Below are positions 49,849-58,471 of a DNA stretch of 64,000 nt, in pieces. Both the position numbers and the translations under genes were made by a program. The stretch's first letter is position 1; every line of letters begins with the position of its first letter. Origin of the DNA: Runella salmonicolor (lineage in GTDB: Bacteria > Bacteroidota > Bacteroidia > Cytophagales > Spirosomataceae); NCBI RefSeq assembly GCF_024158025.1, contig NZ_JAMZEL010000004.1, positions 1 to 64,000 on the forward strand. Direction: 5' to 3'. The notes under the pieces are model-generated. The model was not told the origin of the DNA, searched no databases, and was given only the letters and a program-made list of their open reading frames with translations.

Positions 49849-50502
49849 ATGAAGACAATCATCAAAAAACTCATTTTCGGCACGTTGACGTTGTCATCAC
49901 TTAGCTCGTGCGGACAGTCAGCCAAAAAGATTGAACAAATGGAAGAAAAATCAAAAACCCTCACGGGGCTGGCCACGGCCACGTTTGGTACGGGCTGTTT
50001 CTGGTGTACCGAAGCGGTGTATCAGGAAATGGAAGGCGTTGAGTCGGTAGTGTCGGGGTATTCGGGTGGATTTGTGGAAAACCCGACCTACGAACAAGTC
50101 TGTGGAAAAGCTACGGGCCATGCCGAGTGCGTAGAAATCAAATACGACCCCAAAAAAGTGACCTATGCCGAACTTTTGGAGGTGTTTTTCCGGGTGCATG
50201 ACCCAACCACCAAAGACCGTCAGGGCAACGACGTAGGGCCGCAGTATCGTTCGGTGATTTTTTACCACGATGCGGAGCAAAAAGCCTTGGCCGAAAAAGC
50301 CATCAAAGAGCTCAATGCCTCAGGTGCTTTTAGCAAGCCGATTGTGACGGAAGTATCCAAAGCCGAGAAGTTTTACGTAGCCGAAGCCTATCACCAAAAC
50401 TTTTTTGCCAACAACCCCAACCAAGGCTACTGCGCATTTGTCGTAGCGCCCAAAGTGGATAAGTTTAAGAAAGTGTTTAAGGAGAAGTTGAAAGCGCATT
50501 AA
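49849..50502 (+). CDS. msrA: Peptide methionine sulfoxide reductase MsrA, lipoprotein form
   Basis: The ATG at 49849 is preferred to a TTG five codons earlier; the product is 217 aa. It carries a lipoprotein signal (LIFGTLTLSSLSSCGQS), so it works outside the inner membrane on oxidised envelope proteins. The active-site Cys lies in FGTGCFWCTEAVYQ, followed by the family's GYSGGFVENPTYEQVCGKATGHAE block, and the C-terminal end carries NQGYCAF with a possible recycling Cys. Its terminator follows directly. Confidence 0.93.
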   Translation: MKTIIKKLIFGTLTLSSLSSCGQSAKKIEQMEEKSKTLTGLATATFGTGCFWCTEAVYQEMEGVESVVSGYSGGFVENPTYEQVCGKATGHAECVEIKYDPKKVTYAELLEVFFRVHDPTTKDRQGNDVGPQYRSVIFYHDAEQKALAEKAIKELNASGAFSKPIVTEVSKAEKFYVAEAYHQNFFANNPNQGYCAFVVAPKVDKFKKVFKEKLKAH

Positions 50503-50530
50503 TTAGCCTCTCTTAACGTGATTTCACAAG

Positions 50531-50554
50531 AAGCCCGATTCGTCGGGCTTTTTT
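50531..50554 (+). terminator. Intrinsic terminator of msrA
   Basis: AAGCCCGA (50531-50538) pairs with TCGGGCTT (50543-50550) around TTCG, with a six-T run at 50549-50554. Confidence 0.9.
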
Positions 50555-50708
50555 GTGTAAATAATGCACCTCTTTTGATCGGTATATCTCCCACTACCGC
50601 CTAAATAATGGCATAGAAGAGCAAAATATCGCAATAGCTCTCAACCAAAAAAACCAAAATAAGTAACTTTACGGCTTAAAAAATCGCACAGATGCGGGGT
50701 TTTGGCTT

Positions 50709-50745
50709 CGTCCGCAGGCGTACAAATATTGTCCGTTTTCGGACG
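50709..50745. promoter_or_regulatory. Tandem enhancer dyad upstream of ATPase-TolC operon
   Basis: CGTCC-GCAGGC-GTACA (50709-50724) and TGTCC-GTTTTC-GGACG (50730-50745), 21 bp apart, in the same arrangement as the four sites in the permease region 29-42 kb away. Confidence 0.75.
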
Positions 50746-50798
50746 ATTTTGTGAAGATAAAATAAATCAATGTGCTGATTTTCAGTAATATGATAAGT

Positions 50799-50814
50799 TG
50801 GCACAACTCGTGCA
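50799..50814 (+). promoter_or_regulatory. Sigma54 promoter of the ATPase-TolC operon
   Basis: TGGCACAACTCGTGCA: TGGCAC at -24 and GTGCA at -12, the best match to consensus in the window. It is 53 bp from the tandem dyad and 42 bp before the ATPase ATG. The rest of the 50503-50856 gap holds the msrA terminator and nothing else recognisable. Confidence 0.8.
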
Positions 50815-50856
50815 AAATACATTACATTATCCTTAATATTACTTACCAACAGGTCC

Positions 50857-51522
50857 ATGATTCAGTTAAAAGGCATTTCAAAGCATTATCCGGCAGGTTT
50901 TGGAAAAACGTACGTATTGCGTAATATCAATTTGGGAATAAATGAGGGGGAATTTGTCTCCATTATGGGGCCGTCTGGCTCGGGAAAATCCACATTGCTC
51001 CATATTTTGGGGTTGCTGGAAGAGCCTTCGGAAGGAGAATACCTGTTTTTGGACGAAAAAGTAGACAAACTCAGCGAAAAGAAGCGCACTGAATTGCACC
51101 GCCACCGCATTGGGTTTGTGTTTCAGGCCTACCATTTGATTGACGAACTGACGGTGTACGAAAACATCGAAACGCCACTGTTGTACAAAGGAACCTCGTC
51201 GTCGGAGCGCAAGAGTCGGGTGGCCGAATTGTTGGATCGTTTTAACATGGTTGCCAAAAAAGACTTGTTTCCCAGCCAGTTGTCGGGTGGGCAACAGCAA
51301 TTGGTGGGCATCGCGCGGGCCATTGTGCATGAGCCTAAAATCATTTTTGCCGATGAGCCAACGGGGAATCTGCACTCCGAGCAAGCCAAAGAAATCATGG
51401 AATTGTTTAGAGAACTCAATCAAAAAGACAAAGTTTCCATCGTTCAGGTGACGCACTCAGAGGCCAACGCCGAATACGGAAACCGGGTTATTCGACTGAA
51501 AGACGGTTGGGTTTCAGAATAG
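50857..51522 (+). CDS. ABC transporter ATP-binding protein with altered signature and D-loop
   Basis: The 221-aa ATPase resembles the LolD/MacB class: Walker A GPSGSGKST near 39, FVFQAYHLIDELTVYEN, Walker B IIFADEPTG, and the H-loop in VTHSEAN. Two positions differ from the sister ATPase at 18919: the signature continues LSGGQQQLVGIARA (L for the usual R), and the D-loop reads GNLHSEQ (H for D). The D-loop Asp normally coordinates communication between the two sites, so catalysis or coupling may be altered. It is followed after 29 bp by a TolC gene and has no permease of its own nearby. Confidence 0.9.
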   Translation: MIQLKGISKHYPAGFGKTYVLRNINLGINEGEFVSIMGPSGSGKSTLLHILGLLEEPSEGEYLFLDEKVDKLSEKKRTELHRHRIGFVFQAYHLIDELTVYENIETPLLYKGTSSSERKSRVAELLDRFNMVAKKDLFPSQLSGGQQQLVGIARAIVHEPKIIFADEPTGNLHSEQAKEIMELFRELNQKDKVSIVQVTHSEANAEYGNRVIRLKDGWVSE

Positions 51523-51551
51523 TCATTTGTTTATTGTTAAAAGAAATTTTC

Positions 51552-52877
51552 ATGTTACAGGTATCTAAAATACGGTTTGCAATCATTGGGATGCTGTTTT
51601 TTGCCTTGAATGCAAGTGCCCAAAAAACGTTGACCTTGCGGGAGTGCGTTGAATTATTGACAAAAAACAACCTCACCTACCGTGAAAGCCAGTTGCAGGC
51701 GCAGAATGCAGGGGCTCAATTGCAACAAACGAGGTCGCAGCAATTGCCGCAAATCGGATTCAGCGCTGGACAAAACCTAAACTTCGGTCGTAGTATCGAC
51801 CGTTTTACCAATGCTTACATCGACCAGTTGTACAATACCAACGGGATTGGTTTAGGCTTTCAGGTTCCGTTGTTTCAAGGATTTCAAATTCAGCATCAAG
51901 TGCAGCAAGGTATTGCGCTGCGCGACGCTGCCCTGAAAAACCAAGAGGCCATCCTTAATCAGCAAATCATTCGGGTGCTTCAGGCATACGTGCAGGTGCT
52001 GGCCACCAAAGCTCTATACGATGCCGCGCAGCAGCAGGTGGCGTCGTCGCAGCAACAGGTCGATCGGGTAGAAAAGCAAGTAGCTGCAGGAACCGTGGGT
52101 CAAAATACGTTGTACGAAATAAAGGCGCAGTTGGCCAATGATAAATTTGACGAAGTAACTGCGCGCAACAACGAGCAGTTGGCAAAATTGACGTTGTTTC
52201 AGTTGATGAACATTCAACCCGAAAAAGACGTAGTGCTCGAACCCATCGCCGACGCAGCCACCGCCTTGAGTGTAACTCCCGCCGCCGACGCTATCTATGA
52301 GGAAGCGTTGAAGTTGTTTCCAGAAGTGAAAAGCAGTGAGCTGCGTTTGAGCAGCTTTGCGAGTCAGATTCGAGCGGTGAAAGCAAACAGCCTGCCTTCG
52401 TTGAATCTTTCGGGAAATTTTGCCGCTTTTTACGCGTCGTCCAACTCCGAGCGTAGTTACTTCAAACAATTGGATGCTACCCGCAATGGCTCACTAAGTT
52501 TGGGTCTAAATATTCCCATCATGGGGCGTTGGCAGGTTCGTCCTCGCGTGGACGTGGTTAAGGCGCAGCAAGAGCTGGCCCGCAATCAGGTAGATGGGGT
52601 GAAACAACTTTTGCGTCAGTCTATCGAACTGGCGGTGCAGCAGCTAGATGCCACCACCGACCGCTACGCTGCCGCGCAGAGTCAGGTGGAATCTTTACAG
52701 GCCAACTTTTCGGCGGCCGAAAGCCGCCTGAATGCGGGTACCATCAACGTGTTTGAATATACCCTTGCCAAAGCAAATCTGGCACGGGCGCAGGCAAATG
52801 CCATTCGCTCACGCTACGAATACGCTCTTCAGCGTCAGATAATTGAATTTTATCGGAAAGGTAAATGGGAGTTTTAG
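51552..52877 (+). CDS. TolC family outer-membrane efflux protein
   Basis: The ATG at 51552 begins a signal peptide (MLQVSKIRFAIIGMLFFALNASAQ), giving 441 aa; an ATG 45 bases earlier lies inside the ATPase gene. The repeated TolC hairpins are clear: TLRECVELLTKNNLTYRESQLQ with the N-terminal helix, QVLATKALYDAAQQQVASSQQQVDR, and in the second half AVQQLDATTDRYAAAQSQVESLQANFSAAESRLNAGTINVFEYTLAKANL. It forms the outer-membrane and periplasmic tunnel for an adaptor such as the one at 20104, whose promoter has the same regulatory layout. Confidence 0.92.
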   Translation: MLQVSKIRFAIIGMLFFALNASAQKTLTLRECVELLTKNNLTYRESQLQAQNAGAQLQQTRSQQLPQIGFSAGQNLNFGRSIDRFTNAYIDQLYNTNGIGLGFQVPLFQGFQIQHQVQQGIALRDAALKNQEAILNQQIIRVLQAYVQVLATKALYDAAQQQVASSQQQVDRVEKQVAAGTVGQNTLYEIKAQLANDKFDEVTARNNEQLAKLTLFQLMNIQPEKDVVLEPIADAATALSVTPAADAIYEEALKLFPEVKSSELRLSSFASQIRAVKANSLPSLNLSGNFAAFYASSNSERSYFKQLDATRNGSLSLGLNIPIMGRWQVRPRVDVVKAQQELARNQVDGVKQLLRQSIELAVQQLDATTDRYAAAQSQVESLQANFSAAESRLNAGTINVFEYTLAKANLARAQANAIRSRYEYALQRQIIEFYRKGKWEF

Positions 52878-53048
52878 GGATAAACGGTAAATTAGTAAAT
52901 AGTTAAAAGCTAGCTAATGGTTGATTATCAGTGGTTTGTAATTAACTTTTAACTTTTCGTTCCTCATAATTATGTACTTCTAATAATCTTTCTTGATTTT
53001 TGTGAAGGTTTTAATATCATTGATACCTTCATTCAAAATCGGTCACTT

Positions 53049-53912
53049 ATGTTTGGCTATATTATCTGGGATGTAAATCCTGAAATTTTCAGTATCGGCA
53101 GTTTTTCCATTCGTTGGTATGGTTTGTTGTTTGCCTCTGGTTTTTTGGTGGGGCAACGCATCATGACGCATGTTTTTCGCAAGGAAGGAATCAAAGAAAC
53201 GTTGTTGGATTCGCTTTTGCTCACCATGGTTATTGCCACCGTTTTAGGGGCGCGTTTCGGGCATTTTTTGTTTTATGAACCCGAAGTATTACTCAAAAAT
53301 CCACTGCAAGTCATTACGCCTCCTTTTGCTGGTTTGGCCAGTCACGGAGCAGCTATCGGTATTTTGTTGGGGTTGTTTATTTACGCCCGCAACAAGAAAA
53401 TGAGTTTTCTATGGGTGTGTGACCGCATCGTGATTGTGGTGGCCCTTGCAGGTTGTTTTATTCGCCTCGGCAACCTGATGAATTCGGAGATTGTAGGGAA
53501 AGTGACGGACGTTCCTTGGGCGTTTGTGTTTACCCGCAACTATGAATTTACCCAGTACCCGCGTCACCCGGCGCAGTTGTATGAGGCCATTGCTTGCTTG
53601 GTGCTTTGTTTTATATTATTTCGGTTGTGGAGCCAACGTAAATCGCAGACACCTCAGGGAATGTTGGTCGGAATCTTCCTGATTTGGGTGTTTGGGCTGC
53701 GCTTCGTGATTGAATTCTTCAAAGAAAATCAAGTGGCTTTTGAAAATGAACTTGCCTACAACATGGGACAGATTTTGAGTATTCCGGTCGTATTGTTAGG
53801 CGTTATATTTTTAATCTATGCGTTGAGAAACAAAGATAAAAAGCAGGTGACTTTTACCGACAGCGCCGCCGAGGAGGCAAACCGCGCAGAGTCGCAGGTG
53901 GCCAAATCATAA
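53049..53912 (+). CDS. lgt: Prolipoprotein diacylglyceryl transferase
   Basis: The 287-aa inner-membrane enzyme transfers diacylglycerol to the lipobox Cys of prolipoproteins. About seven helices are present. Signature residues are in FSIRWYGLLFASGFLVG, GARFGHFLFYEP, ASHGAAIGILLG and the Lgt motif GCFIRLGNLMNSEIVGK, with PRHPAQLYEA and LRFVIEFFKENQ following. The C-terminal tail (DSAAEEANRAESQ) is charged and cytosolic. Many lipoproteins in this window depend on it. It lies after the TolC gene with a 171-bp gap, so it has its own promoter. Confidence 0.95.
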   Translation: MFGYIIWDVNPEIFSIGSFSIRWYGLLFASGFLVGQRIMTHVFRKEGIKETLLDSLLLTMVIATVLGARFGHFLFYEPEVLLKNPLQVITPPFAGLASHGAAIGILLGLFIYARNKKMSFLWVCDRIVIVVALAGCFIRLGNLMNSEIVGKVTDVPWAFVFTRNYEFTQYPRHPAQLYEAIACLVLCFILFRLWSQRKSQTPQGMLVGIFLIWVFGLRFVIEFFKENQVAFENELAYNMGQILSIPVVLLGVIFLIYALRNKDKKQVTFTDSAAEEANRAESQVAKS

Positions 53913-54020
53913 CCGCTCAATAAATTTAACTTATTGGGCGTAAAGCAGGTGCATAAAAAATGTAATTTCGGGGGAACATGTGTTCCCCTTTTTTTATTCA
54001 TAAACCTAAAATAGTAGCAA

Positions 54021-54629
54021 ATGAAAACGATTAAACTCCTCGCGATTTTCCTGTCTTTGGCAGTTCTGACTTGGAATTGTGCCAGCAAAGATGCCGAAGA
54101 AGAGGCGAAAGAAGAACCTAAAAATGGCCTAGAAGCCCTCCAAAAACTGGGTGAAGAAGCCGAAAGAATGTCGAAAGAAGGCCCTAAAGAGACGGTTGAC
54201 CCTAAGTTGTTGAAGGAGTTGCTACCCGCAGATGCCGATGGCCTGAAACGCAAGGAGGCATCGAGCGAAAAAAGTGCTGCGATGGGTTTTGGGGTTTCGA
54301 CCGCCAAAGCTTCTTACCGCGATGACAACGGACAGGATATTGACGTAAATATCACCGACGTGGCGGGAATGGGCGTGGCGCTGATGGGCATGGCAGCGTG
54401 GTCGATGGCTTCGATTGACAAAGAAACCGAAACGGGCTACGAAAAAACCACCGAATACAAAGGCCACAAAGCGTTTGAGAAATACAATACACAATCCAAA
54501 AATGGTGAAATATCGGTCATTGTCGCCAATCGATACATTGTTCAGGTAGAAGGCCGCGATGTGGATATGGATAAAATCAAGTCTGTTTTGGATGACATTG
54601 ACTTGGACAAACTGGCGGATATTAAGTAA
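54021..54629 (+). CDS. Hypothetical lipoprotein
   Basis: The 202-aa product begins with a lipoprotein signal (LLAIFLSLAVLTWNCAS). A charged linker (EEEAKEEPKNGLE) precedes a compact domain with DLNVNITDVAGMG-like and AAWSMASIDKETETGYEKTTEYKGHKAFEK segments and a final FVVIVANRYIVQVEG-like strand set. No family recognised; the repeated beta strands suggest a small binding domain. It has its own terminator shared with kynU. Confidence 0.7.
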   Translation: MKTIKLLAIFLSLAVLTWNCASKDAEEEAKEEPKNGLEALQKLGEEAERMSKEGPKETVDPKLLKELLPADADGLKRKEASSEKSAAMGFGVSTAKASYRDDNGQDIDVNITDVAGMGVALMGMAAWSMASIDKETETGYEKTTEYKGHKAFEKYNTQSKNGEISVIVANRYIVQVEGRDVDMDKIKSVLDDIDLDKLADIK

Positions 54630-54668
54630 GCCCGCAGAAGTAAGGAGTGAGAATAAATGTACATTTGG

Positions 54669-54707
54669 AAAAAGGCTTTGAAAGGTAAATCCTCTCAAAG
54701 CCTTTTT
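54669..54707. terminator. Bidirectional terminator between lipoprotein and kynU
   Basis: AAAAAGGCTTTGA (54669-54681) pairs with TCAAAGCCTTTTT (54695-54707), giving T runs in both directions between two convergent genes. Confidence 0.9.
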
Positions 54708-54759
54708 TGTAATCAATGTTTAGACTTTAGTCAGACCATTGATTACAAAACCAATTCAA

Positions 54760-56064
54760 TTAAGCCTGAAACTTCCCATAATTTTCCAGTGCTTCACCAA
54801 CTTTCCACACATCTTCAAAACGATTATATAAAGGAATCGGGCTAAGACGGATGCAGTTGGGCTCGCGCCAATCACCAATGATTCCCTGCGCGGTTAAGTA
54901 ATCAAAAACTTTTTTGCCTTCATTGTCAATCAATAACGAAAGCTGACAGCCGCGTTGGGCAGGATTGGAGGGAGTCATCAGGCGGATTTTTTCCGTTCCT
55001 GCTTTTTGATTGATGCGTTGAATGATGACTTCTAAAAAGCCCGTTAGCTCCACACTTTTTGTCCGTAAATTTTCAATTCCAGCTTCTTCAAAGAGTGCCA
55101 ACGACGCCCGATGAACCGCCAACGCCATAATGTTGGGCGTGCTTAATTGCCAGCCTGCCGCTCCTTGCATGGGCACAAAACCTTTGGTCATTTCAAACCG
55201 TCGAGCTTCATCGTAGCCCCACCAACCAGCCAGTCGTAGCACCGAAGCATCGTGGTGCTTTTCGTGAACAAATACGCCCGATACTCCTCCCGGGCCTGAA
55301 TTGAGGTATTTGTACGAACACCACACCGCAAAATCTACCCCCCAGTCGTGCAATCGGAGCGGGACATTTCCCGCCGCGTGCGCCAAGTCAAAACCCACCA
55401 TGATGCCGTATTGGTGCGCCAAAGCGGTAATGGCTTCCATGTCGTAGACCTGACCCGTATAATAATGCAGACCGCTCATGCAGACCAACGCTAGCTCATC
55501 GGCATTTTGGCGAATAGCGTCCAACAAATCTTCAGTACGAACGGTGTATTCCCCTTCTCGCGGCGCTACCTCAACCAGGGCTGTGGCTGGGTCATAGCCC
55601 CTAAATTTCAGGTGGGTTTCAATGGCATATTGGTCAGATGGAAAGTCACCCGCTACCGTCAAGACTTTATAGCGTTGTGCCGTCGGTTGATAAAATGACG
55701 CCCACATCAAATGTAAGTTGACCGTCAGGTGGTTCATCGGACAAACCTCTTCGGGAAGAGCTCCCACTATTTTGGCCAATGATTGTTGACAATAGCGGTG
55801 GTAGCTGAGCCACGATTCTTCCCCCTCAAACCATCCTTCCACTCCGTAGTTTTGCCACGTGGTAAGTTCTCGGTCAATGGCTTCCCGGGCAGATTTGGGT
55901 TGCAGTCCTAAGGAGTTGCCGCACAGATAAATCAACGGTTTTTCATTGTGTTGGGGATGGTAAAACCGTTCGCGAAAGTTGCGTAAGGTATCCTGCTGGT
56001 CTTTTTCCAACGCCCAATCGTGCAGTTCTTGAGAAGAGAGCGGAAGTAAATGTTGAAGGTTCAC
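54760..56064 (-). CDS. kynU: Kynureninase
   Basis: The 434-aa PLP enzyme cleaves kynurenine or 3-hydroxykynurenine to anthranilates, used in NAD synthesis or tryptophan breakdown. Family blocks include YLCGNSLGLQP near the N-terminus, WFEGEESWLSYH, MNHLTVNLHLMWASFY, VGFDLAHAAGNVPL and the PLP-lysine stretch WCSYKYLNSGPGGVSGVFVH. Length fits the family. No other kynurenine gene is present here. Confidence 0.95.
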   Translation of the reverse strand: MNLQHLLPLSSQELHDWALEKDQQDTLRNFRERFYHPQHNEKPLIYLCGNSLGLQPKSAREAIDRELTTWQNYGVEGWFEGEESWLSYHRYCQQSLAKIVGALPEEVCPMNHLTVNLHLMWASFYQPTAQRYKVLTVAGDFPSDQYAIETHLKFRGYDPATALVEVAPREGEYTVRTEDLLDAIRQNADELALVCMSGLHYYTGQVYDMEAITALAHQYGIMVGFDLAHAAGNVPLRLHDWGVDFAVWCSYKYLNSGPGGVSGVFVHEKHHDASVLRLAGWWGYDEARRFEMTKGFVPMQGAAGWQLSTPNIMALAVHRASLALFEEAGIENLRTKSVELTGFLEVIIQRINQKAGTEKIRLMTPSNPAQRGCQLSLLIDNEGKKVFDYLTAQGIIGDWREPNCIRLSPIPLYNRFEDVWKVGEALENYGKFQA

Positions 56065-56097
56065 GTGGTTTTTGGTTTACCATTAAACAAAATAAAA

Positions 56098-56121
56098 CCC
56101 CTTTGGTTGAGGCCAAAGGGG
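56098..56121 (-). terminator. Intrinsic terminator of the thioredoxin-like gene
   Basis: CCCCTTTGG (56098-56106) pairs with CCAAAGGGG (56113-56121). On the minus strand TTTTATTTTG follows. Confidence 0.85.
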
Positions 56122-56147
56122 AAGAACGCACAGAATGTTGCAGGAAA

Positions 56148-56594
56148 TTATTTTTTACTGGCTACCATTTTGGCAAACTTAATGAGCTCAGGCCCATCCA
56201 TAGCGCCCAAATGCATGGTAACGACTTTTCCGTTTCCATTGATAAAAAACAACGAAGGATAACCCTCAATGGGGTACATCGTGGCCAATCGGGGGCCTTC
56301 GCCCTCTTCCATATCTTTTTTGATATTGATAAAATTAGCGTTGAAGTATTCGCCTACGTCGCTGCGGGTAAAGACGTTTTTCTGGAGCATTTTACAAGGG
56401 CCGCACCAACTGGTATAAGCATCAAAAAAGATTAATTTCTTCTCTTTTTTGGCTTTTTCAAGTGCTTTTGCCCAAGGTAACTCAACAAACTGAATGCCAG
56501 AAGCGGCGGGAGCTTTTGTAACCTTTGGGGTGGTAGCGGCAATGCCTGACAGCATCAGGAGGGCTATTGCTAAAGCAGAGATGAAGCGTTGCAT
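56148..56594 (-). CDS. Secreted thioredoxin-fold protein
   Basis: The ATG at 56594 (MQRFISALAIALLMLSGIAATT) gives a signal-peptide start and 148 aa; the frame upstream to 56684 overlaps the neighbouring gene and lacks features. The mature protein has a thioredoxin fold with the redox motif AYTSWCGPCKMLQ, the LFINGNGKVV strand and the cis-Pro loop EGYPSLFF. The KEKKLIFFDAYTSWCGPC arrangement is typical of the DUF255/thioredoxin-like group of Bacteroidota. Oxidoreductase work in the periplasm is likely. Confidence 0.88.
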   Translation of the reverse strand: MQRFISALAIALLMLSGIAATTPKVTKAPAASGIQFVELPWAKALEKAKKEKKLIFFDAYTSWCGPCKMLQKNVFTRSDVGEYFNANFINIKKDMEEGEGPRLATMYPIEGYPSLFFINGNGKVVTMHLGAMDGPELIKFAKMVASKK

Positions 56595-56677
56595 TGGTAT
56601 AACTGTTTTTGTTTTAAAGTATGTTTTGAATTTACAACGCAAATTTCGTGCAAAATGGTTTATTGCTTCAAGAAAAC

Positions 56678-58414
56678 TTACCAAATCAAGGAATAATGCA
56701 ATGAGCCAGTAAGCGGCAACAGCAGTTCTTGTTGTCCTTTGACGGTACGAACTACGGGCTTGTTTTTAGGGTCAATGCGCACATAATACCTTTGACCGTC
56801 AATTTCATACAGGCCTTTTTCTAACAATGAAATGCTCTTGCCCGCTACTAACCGAATGTATGTATTCGGCAAATTGCCAGTGATGGTACGGGTAAGCCCA
56901 CCGTTTTCGGGGGCTATTTCGTCGGTAATGTCGCCATTGCTGGTATGGTAAGTCAGTGTGGGGATTCCTGCGGGGTTGAGGCGATAGCCTTTGAAAGATA
57001 AATCAACCGACGAATCGGGCCACGCAGCGTTTAGGTCATTCAACACGGCAAAGTCGGTTTGACCAGCGGTGAGGATGGCCGAGCCCATCGGGTGTAGAAT
57101 CTGCGGTTCGCCGCGCTCGTACCACATCTCGGTTACGTTGGCAAATCCACCCTTCCAAAATTGCAGAATAGAACCGCGATTAAGGTCTAAGCTGTAATGA
57201 ATGCCTTCGGGTGTGCCTACCGAAAGGCAATGGGTTCGCTTGCTTTTTTCGCCTTCGCGTTGAATGAACGAGCGCACCAATTCAGCTTTGCCATTAGCGG
57301 TTACTTCAATGGTAGGAATGGGCGTGGGCTCGGGTAAAGACGAAGTTACATGCAAAGGATACTGACGTACACCCTGCGTTGCCACAAACATTCCCAACCC
57401 AGGCCGACGCCACGTAAACTTATGGTGGTGAAGACGGAAGGGATGCAAACCTTTGGTTAAATGCACCGTAACGGGTACGTAGTTTTGGAGGAAGTCATTC
57501 CATTGGTACGGCAATACTGTTTTGCCATCAATCTCAAGGGCGGCGTTGGACATGTAGGCCAGTTGGAAGGTATAATCAGCTTCCTGCGCCACGTCTAGTT
57601 GGCCATCGTAGAGTAAATAATAACTGTTGTTTCCCATTCCCCATTCGCGGGTCAGAATAGACGTTGTGTCTTTTTTGAGAAGGTTTTCGGCCAGAAGTTC
57701 TTTGGGTTTATCATTTCCTGCTTTGTACAACTGGTAAGACAGCTTGCGTAACGCTACTGGGCGGGTATCGTTGAGCAACTGATAAAAGACGTTTCGGAAA
57801 GCGGCCATGCCCGACACTACTTCCAGCGATAGGGCCGTTTCGGTCGTTGGTGGAGCGCTAAGAAATGCATTTTCCTGAACGGTTACGCCGTTGAGGACCA
57901 GCTTTTCAATTTGGGCGGCGGTGGTTTGACCCGCTCTCTTAAATTGTACCGTTATGCTTTGCCAAAGGCCCGGGGCTTTGGCGGCATTTTGTAGGGGAGC
58001 CAATGCCCCGATACCCGCGCTAACGTTTGCGTCCAATCGAGGGCTTTTCCAACTGTCATTGAGTCGAATGGCGTAGCCTCCGGGAAGGGTTAAGGCAGCA
58101 TTGGTGCCGGGTGCTAGCATGAACTCCATCTTGAGCACAATATCACCTACCCCAAGGGCAACGGCGGCTTTGGCTCCCGTTTTTCCCAAAATAAGGCTGG
58201 TGTTTTTGTCGGTAGAAGGAGTGGTTTTAACAAACGACGCTTTGTCTGGATGCAAGGTCACCGACCCCGCTGCTTTCCAGTCGCCCGATAATTGAAAGGG
58301 GGCGTTTCCGTCGGTGGCGAGTTGGGTCATGCCTTGGTTTTGGGCATTGAGCGAAAAAATCAAACCGGCCGCCAAAAGTAGGCAGCCGGTTTGGAAAGCA
58401 ATACGTATTTTCAT
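56678..58414 (-). CDS. Large secreted protein, DUF1080-like N-terminus with PA14-like segment
   Basis: The start is the ATG at 58414 after a TTG six bases earlier; 578 aa. A signal peptide (LLLAAGLIFSLNAQ) precedes a lectin-like beta region (about 45-215) of the kind seen in DUF1080/GH16-like proteins: LSGDWKAAGSVTLH, LKMEFMLAPGTNAALTLPGGYAIRL. The middle (about 255-345) resembles a PA14-type ligand domain (YYLLYDGQLDVAQEADYTFQLAYMSNAALEIDGKTV). The last third has SILQFWKGGFANVTEMWYERGEPQ, recalling sugar-binding C-termini of secreted oxidoreductases. Carbohydrate binding is likely; no catalytic residues were identified. Confidence 0.65.
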   Translation of the reverse strand: MKIRIAFQTGCLLLAAGLIFSLNAQNQGMTQLATDGNAPFQLSGDWKAAGSVTLHPDKASFVKTTPSTDKNTSLILGKTGAKAAVALGVGDIVLKMEFMLAPGTNAALTLPGGYAIRLNDSWKSPRLDANVSAGIGALAPLQNAAKAPGLWQSITVQFKRAGQTTAAQIEKLVLNGVTVQENAFLSAPPTTETALSLEVVSGMAAFRNVFYQLLNDTRPVALRKLSYQLYKAGNDKPKELLAENLLKKDTTSILTREWGMGNNSYYLLYDGQLDVAQEADYTFQLAYMSNAALEIDGKTVLPYQWNDFLQNYVPVTVHLTKGLHPFRLHHHKFTWRRPGLGMFVATQGVRQYPLHVTSSLPEPTPIPTIEVTANGKAELVRSFIQREGEKSKRTHCLSVGTPEGIHYSLDLNRGSILQFWKGGFANVTEMWYERGEPQILHPMGSAILTAGQTDFAVLNDLNAAWPDSSVDLSFKGYRLNPAGIPTLTYHTSNGDITDEIAPENGGLTRTITGNLPNTYIRLVAGKSISLLEKGLYEIDGQRYYVRIDPKNKPVVRTVKGQQELLLPLTGSLHYSLIW

Positions 58415-58471
58415 ATTCAAGGAATGTCGGCGTTTTGTATATTATTAATCAAAAACGTGGACGTGTTATTT

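Noticed and set aside
50676..50858. Minus-strand frame of 60 codons upstream of the ATPase gene
   Set aside because: It covers the enhancer dyads and the -24/-12 promoter and has no recognisable protein features.
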